Source: Grosmannia clavigera kw1407 (lineage: Eukaryota > Ascomycota > Sordariomycetes > Ophiostomatales > Ophiostomataceae). From it: DNA of 64,000 bases. A program made the position numbers and the translations under genes. Below, one piece after another: positions 42,601 to 51,691 of this stretch; within the stretch, counting starts at the first letter, position 1; every line of letters begins with the position of its first letter. The stretch spans positions 1,060,559 through 1,124,558 of the forward strand of contig NW_014040801.1 of the NCBI RefSeq assembly GCF_000143105.1, read 5' to 3'. The notes beneath the pieces were generated by a model. The model did not search any database. It was not told where the DNA came from and worked only from the letters and a program-made list of their open reading frames with translations.

Positions 42601-42844
42601 TCATCTGCCGCAGCGGTGAACTTGGTGGGATGGGGATCGTGCTCTGCGTGTTGCTCATCTGCCGCAGAGGCGATGACGGTGCCATCGGCGCCTCCTCAGC
42701 CGCCGGTGATGACGATTGGTAAAAGAGCGGGCTCGATGCCACCGGAGCTGCTGCTGCTGCTGCTGTTGCAGTTGTTGCTCTGATGGCTCGAGGAGTGCCT
42801 GCCTGCGAGCTTCGCGTCGAGCGACGACGTGCCGGAGACGACAT
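39665..42844 (-). CDS. MCM4: MCM4 (CDC54), replicative helicase subunit
   Basis: Intronless, 1059 residues from the ATG at 42844 (MSSPARRRSTRSSQAG). The N-terminal 200 residues are disordered, Ser/Pro/Ala-rich with SP and TP sites, as expected of the Mcm4 regulatory tail phosphorylated by DDK and CDK. The zinc site is CQAC...CPRPTC. The AAA+ core has GDPSTAKSQML (Walker A), CCIDEFDKM (Walker B) and LSRFDLVYLILD (arginine finger). It is Mcm4 and not another MCM by IRTTPVIPDMKDAFFKCQAC. Ala runs near 41700 and 41860 come from GCT repeats. It works in the Mcm2-7 ring in the nucleus. ACGCGT-type boxes lie 120-180 bp upstream. Confidence 0.96.
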   Translation of the reverse strand: MSSPARRRSTRSSQAGTPRAIRATTATAAAAAAPVASSPLFYQSSSPAAEEAPMAPSSPLRQMSNTQSTIPIPPSSPLRQMSDTQSVSAGERTPRASAFLGVGGSSPIRYDPSSSPGRNLLQSDLRSESSGLFVEQRSGSAGPGRSRRGDIHSDALSRTPRGPPRRIMLDDAGRVMSEAATPGSEAGSFAAHGLDTSEAQALGGHSQSLIWGTTVSIDDTFASFKDFLRNFTRKYRLWLDGMSEAETAGRADAESRPYWETMQNMLLLGTTRLYVDIRDLKAYPRTNKLWYQAQAYPQEIVPIMDQSVHDLMSELAHGEANRQKAAAAAAASASSSQTSQSRAAAAGSQSSDVHFPSSERGSEPPETPRPSQNGGAAAAAAAAASTLEDDVSKTVYIVRPFGLDTSTNLRELNPSDMDRLIAVKGLVIRTTPVIPDMKDAFFKCQACNHSVTVSLDRGKIREPTRCPRPTCGTSNSMQIVHNRCIFEDKQVIKLQETPDAVPAGQTPHSVSVCVYNELVDFCKAGDRVLITGIFRVNPVRVNPRQRTVMSVHKTYVDVLHIQKVDARRLGADPSTLDGEAGGQESNGQDVDAAAAAATGGEAGMANRMEETRSWTAEEEAQIRATAGRADLYDLLARSLAPSIYELDDVKKGILLQLFGGTNKTFQKGGSPRYRGDINVLLCGDPSTAKSQMLSYVHKIAPRGVYTSGKGSSAVGLTAYVSRDPETRQLVLESGALVLSDGGVCCIDEFDKMSESTRSVLHEVMEQQTVSVAKAGIITTLNARTSILASANPIGSRYNPDLPVPQNIDLPPTLLSRFDLVYLILDRADDKADRRLARHLLSMYLEDKPQSARSASELLPVEFLTSYISFARAHVHPVLSAEAGSALVEAYVEMRRLGQDVRAAEKRITATTRQLESMVRLAEAHAKMRLATTVTAADVREAHRLIQSALKTAATDAQGRIDMSLLTEGTSAAERKRRADLRVAVVRLLDEHQQGQGAGPGAGPLTMRYADLARRLAETASVPVEPSDLAECVRSLEMDGSVSVSGEGARRTIRRLNRVG

Positions 42845-43206
42845 GTCGCTGATTGTGTCGGGTGTCGGTGCGTGTGAATGCGGTATTGGCCTTGCTGCTC
42901 TGTTGTCGGTTGAGAGATGCGTCAAGGGAGCCAGATGTGGAAACAAGTGGAGGATCGGTGAAAAAACGCGACTTTAATTGAGACGCGTTGAAAGGGGGGG
43001 TAAGGGGCGTCCGTCGCGTAAAGTGTTCTTTGCCCTGGGGACCCACTGTGATTGTGGCTTACTTCTGCACCGCCACACCCCGTCGAGCCGGTAGCAAAGT
43101 GTCCGCCCAAACAGACGACACCTCTCCAATCCGACAGAACGGCATCGCATCGACTCTTCCGATCCCGCGCCCCTCCTTCTGCTCTCCGTGTCCCCGACCC
43201 GCCACC
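42845..43206. promoter_or_regulatory. Divergent promoter MCM4 / RET3 with MCB boxes
   Basis: 362 bp between divergent start codons. ACGCGA at 42966-42971, ACGCGT at 42983-42988 and CGCGT at 43015-43019 cluster within 55 bp. ACGCGT is the MluI cell-cycle box bound by MBF in yeasts and is typical upstream of MCM genes. The boxes are nearer to MCM4 (from 122 bp) than to RET3. The binding itself is inference. Confidence 0.7.
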
Positions 43207-43915
43207 ATGTCGCCCGGACTGTCTCTATACTCGGTCAAGGCGGTCATCATCTTGGCCGACGACGGCTCCCGGATATTCGCCAAATACTACACACCGCCCC
43301 ACGTCGTTCCAGGAGGTAAGAAGGAAGATGAAAGAGTAGATGCGCGAGAGCCAGCTAACCGTCTCCGTCTCAGCCCCGTCTGCTTCCATCGGCAACCCAT
43401 TCCACGACGTCAAGTCGCAAAAAGCCTTTGAGAAGGGTCTCCTCGAGAAGACGGCCAAGCAGAATGCCGACATCCTGCTCTATGACAGCCACATTGTGCT
43501 CTACAAGACCGAGTCCGACGTGACCATGTATGTGGTCGGCGATCTGGACGAGAACGAGGTGCTGCTGTACAATGTCATCCTGGCCATTCGCGACTCGCTG
43601 CACCTCCTCTTAAAGTGGGTTACCCTGTCCTGTATCCGCCCGCCTGCTGCTCCCAACCGCTAACTATCCAGACAATCGATCGACAAGCGCACGCTCATTG
43701 AGTGCTACGACCTGCTCGCCCTGGCCATGGACGAGATCATCGACGACGGTGTCATCCTCGAGACCGACCCCAGCATCATCATCACCCGGGTCAGCAAGGC
43801 GCCCAGCAAGGACGTCGACCTCAGCCGCATCGACCCCTTCAGCGAGCAAGGCGTCAACAACCTGGCCCAGCTGGGAAGGGCCAAGCTGACCGATTGGCTG
43901 CGCCAGGGGTTGTAG
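43207..43915 (+). CDS. RET3: RET3, zeta subunit of the COPI coatomer
   Basis: Three exons, 43207-43315, 43374-43614 and 43672-43915, 197 residues. GTAAGA and GTGGGT donors and CTCAG and TCCAG acceptors keep the frame. The protein has the longin-like zeta fold: LYSVKAVIILADDGSRIFAKYY, ENEVLLYNVILAIRDSLHLLL and DKRTLIECYDLLALAMDEIIDDGVILE. No signal or membrane span. Zeta-COP pairs with gamma-COP in the AP-like part of coatomer and serves retrograde Golgi-to-ER traffic. Length is usual for the family. Confidence 0.96.
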
Positions 43916-44102
43916 GAGCGGTGGTAGAAAGAGCTGATCGCTCGCTTCTTTCTTCGTTCTTCGTTTTGGGCCAGGCTCCTGTACTGCCAGCTGTCTCTTG
44001 TCTAGGGAATAAAAGGGTGTCTGTGAAAGCCATGAGATCTACCATTTGTCGCCCGAGCTGTCTACATGCATGAGATCTGTCTGTTCGCCCATGCTGCCTG
44101 GG

Positions 44103-45461
44103 TCACCGCACTTCAGAGGCCGCCTTGCGCAGCCGGTTCATCACCGCCGCCGCAATGTCGTCTGCCCGGTCATCCAGGCCCTCTACCAGGATCACGTCGG
44201 CACCGCGTGCGTCCAGGTCTCGCAGCCCCGAGAACAGCCCGTGCGCCACGCTGGCCTGATCGCGCCCGAGATCCAGCTCCAGCACTGTGGCCGCTGTCGT
44301 GCCGTCCAGCGCAAACGCCTCGAGCCTGTAGGTGGCAGTGTGGCCTGGCGCCTGTTCTGTCTTCTGCCCCCTATTTCCGCCGATTGGCCCAATTGGCCGC
44401 AAGAGTTGTCCGAGTGCCGGCCAGGTCGTTGTGCGGATGACTCCGACGACCAGCGACCGGGTTGCGCCCTCGTGCTGGCTGCCAGCCTCCCGGACCTCCT
44501 GTACGCTGCGAATCTCCCGCACCACATCCTGCACCATGCCGCCGTCACCGTGATTGCTGCTGCCTGTCGCCTCGTATAGCACCACCCGCGCCTTGGGGCT
44601 GTAGTGCTTGTACTTCATGCCAGGAGCTCGTGGAGCCGTCGCTGTCGTCCCGTCTACCGGCTGTCCCGCGCTTTGGTCTCGGTACGCCCGCTGCACCTTC
44701 TCCCAGCCCGGCACCGAGCGCAGTTGTGCCATGCTGATGCCACCCGGTCGAAGCACCACGGGCGGCTCGCACAGCCCGTCCACCACGGTGCTCTCGACAC
44801 CCACCGCACAAGGCCCACCGTCCAACACCGCCACGATGCGGCCGTCTAGATCGTCTACCACGTGCTGCGCCGTCGTCGGCGATGGCCGCGTTGACGCGTT
44901 GGCCGATGGAGCCGCCAGCGGCGCCTGTGCCAATCGGATGAGCGTCCGTGCCAGCGGTGAGTCAGGCAACCGGCATCCAAACGTCCGCAGACCGGCTGTC
45001 ACTTCGGGCGCGAGCGTCCAGCGGCCAGACCCTGAATCCGGAACGTCCAGCAAAATCGTCAAAGGCCCCGGCCAGAACCGCTCCACCAGCGGCCGGTAGA
45101 TCGCTGGCAGCTCCCTCGGCTGTCCGTCTTCGCCCGTCCCCAGAAGCCCGCGCACCATGTCGAGATCGCACACATGCACAATCAGCGGGTTGTCTGACGG
45201 CCGCCCCTTGACCGAGAAGATGCCGCGCACCGCGCTGCTCCGCGTCACATCTGCCGCCAGCCCGTACACTGTCTCTGTCGGAAATCCCACTGGCACGTCC
45301 GTCTCGCGCAGATACCGCGCCGCCGTCGCCACAGATTCTATACTGGCCGCATCGGCTTCGCCAGCCGCCGCTGCTTCCCAGTGGTCAAGCGAATTGGCCG
45401 GCTCAAAACGGCCCAGCGAGCCCGCATCGGCCACCGGCAGAGTTCGCGTGCTGAGTGTCAT
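44103..45461 (-). CDS. SUA5: SUA5, threonylcarbamoyl-AMP synthase
   Basis: Intronless, 452 residues from the ATG at 45461 (MTLSTRTLPVADAGS). The YrdC domain shows PVGFPTETVYGLAADV, FSVKGRPSDNPLIVHV and SANASTRPSPTTAQHV; a KYKHYSPKA linker leads to the Sua5 C-terminal domain. The enzyme makes threonylcarbamoyl-AMP from Thr, bicarbonate and ATP for the t6A37 modification of ANN-decoding tRNAs, in cytosol and mitochondria. The same frame stays open upstream to a TAG near 45650 with no ATG. Its last 50 codons before the ATG hold no acidic residue and several Arg and Lys, like a mitochondrial presequence (see findings). CGATAAG lies at 45562-45568. Confidence 0.94.
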   Translation of the reverse strand: MTLSTRTLPVADAGSLGRFEPANSLDHWEAAAAGEADAASIESVATAARYLRETDVPVGFPTETVYGLAADVTRSSAVRGIFSVKGRPSDNPLIVHVCDLDMVRGLLGTGEDGQPRELPAIYRPLVERFWPGPLTILLDVPDSGSGRWTLAPEVTAGLRTFGCRLPDSPLARTLIRLAQAPLAAPSANASTRPSPTTAQHVVDDLDGRIVAVLDGGPCAVGVESTVVDGLCEPPVVLRPGGISMAQLRSVPGWEKVQRAYRDQSAGQPVDGTTATAPRAPGMKYKHYSPKARVVLYEATGSSNHGDGGMVQDVVREIRSVQEVREAGSQHEGATRSLVVGVIRTTTWPALGQLLRPIGPIGGNRGQKTEQAPGHTATYRLEAFALDGTTAATVLELDLGRDQASVAHGLFSGLRDLDARGADVILVEGLDDRADDIAAAVMNRLRKAASEVR

Positions 45462-46506
45462 TGCGCCGGAAGCTGACGAAAAGCAAGAGGAAGGCGAGAA
45501 GAAATGGTACAGCCGCTTTGACAGGAACACCGGCCGTTTGGCCGTCCAGCGGGCGACGAGGCGATAAGAAAGTGCCGCCGTCGTGTGTGCCGAAATTGTG
45601 TGCGCCAGTGATACAGGTTTGCAGGCGCAAGAATACAGACAAGGACACTACAGAATTGGCTTGCCGAAAGTTGCTCAGACACAACGACAACCAGCGTCTT
45701 GTCCCTGCTTACAGGAGATGTCGTCAAATTGGGAAAATAAAGTTTGTGAACAGGATCGGATCTTAGCCTAAAAGAGATGCAAGAAATCGCTAAAATCTAA
45801 TTATGTAGCTGCCGGTTTTAATCAGTGTCTGTTCACGTGAAAGCAAACGTCCTTATAGCACGCAATTTTTTTACTCAAATGTATGTATATTGGTTTAATC
45901 ACCACTTTATGCAGGCATGGGTCTCCATATGTATCACAATTGACAGAGAATAATATATTGGAGTATTCACCTCTCAGGCTAGATTTTTATCTGCACGTCT
46001 ACTAAGCCGGATCACGTAAGATATTACACGGACGACTGCAAGGATGCATCCTAAAAGAAGATCGATTACTGCTAGTACAGGGAACCTAGGCTTATGTACT
46101 GTGGGTGGTGTATGCAGGTCTGGACGAGAATATAAGGCAATTCGGCAGGGAGGCCGGTATCTTGGCTGCACATGCATCTGGCAAATCTTGTAATCCTCTT
46201 GACATGTAAAGCGTCTCTCTCTTTGCCATACTCGGCCATACGATCGGCACATATGCCATCAATACAAACATTTGGCCAACAACACCTAGCTTATATTGCT
46301 CCAGTCGTTGCAACCTGTTCTTCTGATTCCTCCGCAGCCGTGCAGCCACTGACAATATGCAACGTACACCGTGATTGTATATACCGGGAAGAAGAACCAG
46401 TCCCCAAGGTGCTGTACATAAGGCATATGATGGTCTATCCCACCATTACATAAAAGACGTGGCAACATCAAGATCTGAAAAAAGAAAGTACACAACCCCC
46501 ATTTCA
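45462..46506. other. Intergenic, AT-rich, no gene seen
   Basis: About 1.05 kb. The first 190 bp may be translated as a SUA5 leader. The rest, 45770-46500, is clearly AT-rich compared with its flanks and contains only short stop-limited frames. It separates two minus-strand genes and must hold the SUA5 promoter and the RAD16 3' UTR. Confidence 0.5.
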
Positions 46507-49500
46507 TCAGCTGCCACGGAACAAGAATTGCAGATCTTCAGGGGTCAACGACTCCATGGCAGCATCATCAGAGTTGATAGTCGAGTTGATCATCTTCGTC
46601 TTCTTCTCCTGCAACATGACCATTCGGCTCTCTACCGAGTCCTCGATACACAATCGGGTAACAACGCAAGGCCTGGTCTGGCCAATGCGGTGGCAACGAT
46701 CGGCCGACTGCCACTCTGCGGCAGGATTCCACCAGCTGCGGGCACAATTAGTTGATGTCAGGCCGAAAACGGGCAAGACAAAGGGTACTTACGGATCCAC
46801 AATAAAGACTCGAGACGCTTCAGTCAAGTTCAGGGCAACGCCACCAGCTTTGAGCGACACAAGGAAGCACTCGACATCGACATTCTCTTTAAAGTACTCA
46901 ATGGATGCCTGTCGCTGTGCAGGCGTCATGCTTCCATCCAGCATCACGGTCGTGATGCCAGCACGGCGGAGACGCCATTCGATAAGCTGCAGCATGGTCG
47001 TGAACTGAGAGAAGATAATCGACTTGTGCGACGCCTTGTCTGACCGCAGACGGTAGAGATTGTGCACCAAAAGCTCGATTTTGGAAGAAGACGTCCAGTT
47101 TTCCATGCGAATGCGGTTGATGATGGACGATTTCTTCACCTTGATCTCGTCCTGTTCCATTTCCGGCTGCTCCAGGTCGATGGAGAGTGAGATGTGGCAA
47201 CGCGGGCAGTCCGGCTGCTCGGTTGCGTGCAGATAGCTCTTAGCGCACTCCCGACAGAAGTCGTGTTTGCACTTGGACCGAATCGCCTCCTCGGCCGGTT
47301 CGTCGCAGATGCAGCAGATCAGAACGTTCTGGCTGCCCTCTGCATTTTTGCGCAAAATGAGGTCTGGATGGTCTGCAACCTGGCGCATCTGCATGATCAG
47401 GCCGAAAATGTTGGCGTAGTTGTTAAGCATCACTCGATTTTCGACGTACGTCGTGAACTGGCGTTGTGTGTTTGACATGATGCTGTTGGCAAAATCCGTT
47501 TCCACTTCGCTGAAAAACTGGCGGTCCACTACAACTTCCTTGACCGGCAGTTCCATAGAGTCTGTATTGTCTTTCTTCAGACGCCGAAGCATGATTCGGT
47601 CTGTCAGGAGGCGCAGATTCCTGAAAGCAGATTGTCCGGGACCAAGGTTTCCATAACGCTGGATCGGATTGAGAAGCTCCTGGTTGAAAACGGATAGATG
47701 CCGCATACCTCTGTGCTTGCCTGCAGGAGATGTATTAGCGAGATAAAAATGTCAGGCGCAAACCCATAAACTACAGACTCACAATGTCTACAGTAGTTGT
47801 TTTCGTCCACAGACCACTCGAGCTTGGAACATTTGCAGTCTCGACATATATAGTTCGAAAACGGCTCGACTACCAAAAATCGGAGAAGAGAGAAAAACTC
47901 CCCGATGCGGTTCTGGAGCGGAGTTCCGGTGAGACACCAGCGAAAGTCCACATTCAGAGCAAAACAAGCCTTGGCTGTCATCGTGCTTCGTGTCTAAGCA
48001 TGGTCAGATTAGGGAACAGAAAGGAGGTGAGCATGCGCCATACCTTGATACAGTGAGCTTCATCGAGAATGACCCGGTGGAAACTCGTCTGGTGAATGAC
48101 ACTCTTTTCCTTGTAAACTCCCTTTACGCGGACGAAGCCTTTTTCCTGTTTTCTGTACACAGATTCCAAGCTGTTGTATGACATGATTATGACGTCGTAC
48201 TGCTTGATATCCTTCACTGTCATGCCTTTCGTCTTGGCGTTGGTGCCATGGTAGATGAACGTTTTGAGGCGTCCGTCAGTGTACGATGCAATTTCAGTCG
48301 TCCATTGCATCAACGCCACGGGTGGTACCAGGACCAGCGTCGGCTTTTTGGCTGGATAGTCCGACATGATGAGGGACACTGCCTGGATGGTTTTGCCCAA
48401 ACCCATTTCATCACCCAAAAGACCGCCCTTCCATTTGGCTTTTTCCATAGCTATCATCCATGCCAGGCCTTCAAGTTGGAAGGGTTTGAGATTGCGTGAT
48501 ATCGTCGCTGGCTGATCAGCCCGGCCGGCTTTGAGAATAGGCATATCCTCCAAGTCTTTCCACATGGACTTGAGGATGGGATGCTGGTCCTCTAGTCGGC
48601 CCCTGTCGTCCTTGACACGCTTTGTATTGCGATAGTCCCGATATTGACGGCGGGTTCCAAGCTGATTCATGTCCAAGGCCCTAGACGGTGGGTCTGGCTG
48701 TATATCAGAAGAAGCTTCTGACCGAGAATATATATCCGAGGCCGTAGGTGATGATGGATCTGCTTGGCAATCCGAAGAAGCATCTGATAGACAAAGCACG
48801 CCCACGTATCGTTCGCTGTCCAAGTTGCTCGGTCCAGCAACATTAGGACTGTCAAAGTTGCTTCGGGTGGACTTGAGCTGCTTCTGCCGCTTTGTTCTAG
48901 CAGTGGAATTCGCAGACAGGCCGTCGATAAACCCACAATTTTCCATCATATCTGCGTCCTGAGACAGAGCCGTCTGGCCTTGCCGGAAGGGGATACTGCC
49001 ATCACGCTCGAGCTTCATGGTCGGTGCACTAGCAAGCGTCGAAGTCTGGCTCCGCCCACCAGGACCCGCACGCCTCGAGTAAGATGATCCTGCTGTGGGG
49101 ACCAGAACGTTGTGCCGCATGTCCTCCTCCTTTTGGAGCCTGCGGGCCAAAACGGCATCTCGGTCCACGTGCAGAAACTCCACCTCTTCGTCATCTTCGT
49201 CACTATTGAAGACGTCGCGCTTGCGCTTTGAGCTCAGAGAGTATTTGCTTTTACTAAGAGCCTTCATGCTGTCGGGGGCAAGCACGGGAGATGCACAGCC
49301 GGGCAGTGAGATTTCCAGCCGGGGAAGAGAGCTCGCAGGCTGGAAGCCAGGAAGCGGAGATAGATCATTGACGCCTGCGGATAGAATCGGGGTGCTCGTA
49401 TCGCTAGTGGGCGGCGTTGTCTGATCGCCGTTTTCTGAGCCGGCATTTGTTGGCGTAGGAACAGTAGAGACAGATTCGCTACTGATTCCAGACGATACAG

Positions 49501-49782
49501 CTCCATCTAAACCAAAGGCTGCCGTCTTCGATCGGGATCGGGTTATTCTGCCAGGGGCACTGGCGGGGGTATTGGAGGATGCATCTGAGGAAGGCTTTAA
49601 TACCAGGGATTTTGAACCTGGCTCACAGAGACGAATCAGTCAAACAGACCACAGTGTCATTAAAGGACAAGTACGACGGACAAGAGCGTATAACATGGCT
49701 ATGGAATAACAAGGACGAGAAGAGTCGCAAGGGGGAAACACTCACGTCTCTCCATGTTGTAGTCCGGGATAGATAAGACCAT
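46507..49782 (-). CDS. RAD16: RAD16, SNF2-type ATPase of global-genome excision repair
   Basis: Five exons: 49782-49746, 49617-48044, 47993-47783, 47720-46793 and 46735-46507, 992 residues; intron 1 is 128 bp. The N-terminus (MVLSIPDYNMERRSKSLVLK) is a long Ser/Pro-rich region with a basic segment. The SNF2 ATPase follows: KPFQLEGLAWM, GDEMGLGKT (Walker A), LDEAHCIK (DEAH) and CLTGTPLQNRIGEF. A small Cys cluster (CRDCKC...CRHC) and a RING finger (CCICDEPAEEAIRSKCKHDFC) are inserted before helicase motifs V-VI (VDPWWNPAAEWQSADRCHRIGQT). That order is diagnostic of Rad16. With Rad7 it forms NEF4, which finds lesions in silent chromatin and acts as an E3 ligase. TATCGATAAA lies about 135 bp upstream. 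Confidence 0.95.
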
Positions 49783-50576
49783 TTTGTATTAACGAGGGTT
49801 CAGAGGCGCACGAAAGAGTCGGGCGAGTTAGAAAACAAAGAAAAGGCCACCAGGACACAACGAATCTGTAGACAGAACGAAAAACGATGCCCGTTATCCG
49901 TTGTAGCCTTCCTCATCTATCGATAAAAACGATGCCGGAGGCACCTAAAATGAAGCGATCTGGAAAAAAAGGTGCGGCCGCCACGGCCAGCGGATGAAGC
50001 TCGGGATCGGGGGGCACGCAAGGCAAGGCCACTGTAGAATATTTACATAGGGAAGGGGGGAAAGGAGAGGGGAAGGAGAAGGGAGGGATGTAGGAAGGGC
50101 TTCCTAACCGACAAAAGGAAAGCAGGAGGCAAAAAGTCAAGAAAAAATAAAATAGGAGACCAGCGCGCCGCACAAGTGAGACAAGTCTTTCCGTGGTGAA
50201 GAGGAAGGCGCGGAGTCACGGGACTAATTTAATTAGCCACTGCTGCCTGGGCAAAACGGAGGAGAGAAAAGGGGAGTGAATGGTCCGTTGGAAATAAAAC
50301 GGATATGGTGGTCTGTGCACGATCCTCTTTGCGCTAAGACATGTCGCTATTAAGTTCGTCATCGCTCCAGCCGATGTGATATCGGGCACTATGTTGACTC
50401 GCCACTTCTTGTAAGACTGCTCGTTTTGTTTTCGGACAAAAGACTACTAGAGCCGACCATCAACGTTGTCGATAGGGTGTGAAAGATTTTTCCTCGGTAT
50501 CTTCCAGAGCAAAACGGTCACCATTGTCAGACAGACTACAAGCACCTGCGGATATCAGTCGCGAACGTGTCCCGCA
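49783..50576. promoter_or_regulatory. Divergent promoter RAD16 / SDR gene
   Basis: About 790 bp without a convincing exon. A purine-rich tract (50040-50160) sits in the middle. TATCGATAAA at 49918-49927 is on the RAD16 side. No clear damage-response motif was recognised by eye. Confidence 0.5.
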
Positions 50577-51419
50577 ATGGCTCCGTTTTACAAGAAGACG
50601 CTCATAGTCGGGGCGACGTCGGGCATTGGTGAGGCGCTGGTGCTTAAATTGGCGAGCACGGGCACGGCGGTGATTGCGACGGGCCGACGACGAGACCGTC
50701 TGGACGCTCTCGTGGCCAAGGCGCCGGCGGGCAGCGCGGCCATCACGACGATCGTGCAGGATGTTTGTGATTTCCAGGCGGCGCCAGCGTTTGCGGCGCA
50801 CATTGCGGCGAAACACCCAGGTCTCGACAGCGTGGTGCTCAACAGCGGAATTCAGCGGGCGTTTGACTTTGGGCAGCCCGGCACGGTCGATCTGGCGGCA
50901 CTGGGAACAGAGCTGACGACCAACTATCTGGCTGTGGTGCACCTGGTGACGGCGCTCCTGCCACAGCTCCAGGCGCAGGCACGGGCCCGAGACGAGGGGG
51001 CGGACCTCATCTTTATGAGCGCCACGCTCGGGCTAGTGCCGTCGCTCGTGCGTACACCCAACTACAACGCCAGCAAGGCGGCCCTGCACGCCTTCATCAC
51101 AGCGCTGCGGCAGCAGCAGCTAGACGTCGGTCTTGAGCGGCTGCGTGTCATCGAGGTGTACCCACCGGCAGTGCAGACGGAGCTGCACGACACGGTACAC
51201 CAGCCGGACCTCGTTGGCGGCGACAAGCTGGGCATGCCGCTGGACGCCTTCACAGACGAGCTGTACGCTAAGCTACAGACCCGCCCGACGGTGCACGTGG
51301 GCATTGGCCCTGTCGAGAGCCTTCTGGCCGAGGGCGGCCTCGAGGACCAGCGGCAGAAGCTGTTTGAGCAGCAGCAGGTGCACGTCAAGAAAGCACTCGG
51401 CCAGTATATAAGAAAGTAG
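50577..51419 (+). CDS. Short-chain dehydrogenase/reductase
   Basis: Single exon, 280 residues, starting MAPFYKKTLIVGATSGIGEA. The NAD(P) motif is GATSGIG (Gly12 to Gly18), the catalytic pair is Tyr163 and Lys167 in YNASK, with MSAT before it providing the Ser. LNSGIQ stands for the usual NNAG. An Arg-rich GRRRDRLDAL after strand beta-2 suggests NADPH. It is a classical SDR of the DltE-like group; the substrate cannot be told. The C-terminal 30 residues form a Gln/Lys-rich helix. It lies between RAD16 and RAD7, with which it shares no known pathway. Confidence 0.9.
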   Translation: MAPFYKKTLIVGATSGIGEALVLKLASTGTAVIATGRRRDRLDALVAKAPAGSAAITTIVQDVCDFQAAPAFAAHIAAKHPGLDSVVLNSGIQRAFDFGQPGTVDLAALGTELTTNYLAVVHLVTALLPQLQAQARARDEGADLIFMSATLGLVPSLVRTPNYNASKAALHAFITALRQQQLDVGLERLRVIEVYPPAVQTELHDTVHQPDLVGGDKLGMPLDAFTDELYAKLQTRPTVHVGIGPVESLLAEGGLEDQRQKLFEQQQVHVKKALGQYIRK

Positions 51420-51691
51420 ACGGGATGTATGCAGACATAGCGACGCAGGAAATGTAAATGGGCTTCGAAGCAGCCCAACAAACAAAGATCGAAACGGCCA
51501 GGATCTGGAAATACGGAAGCCAAACTGGCTGACAAATAACGGAAGAGCCCCTGTACTCCATAGAGTAAAGAGGTTGCATAGAGTGCTCACGTGACCACGT
51601 GCTAGCAGTATTTTACCAGGTTTGTCGTCTTATCCCCAGCGCGTCTTCTCCCCACCAGCATATACAAACAGTGCCATCCGACAGTGGGCGT

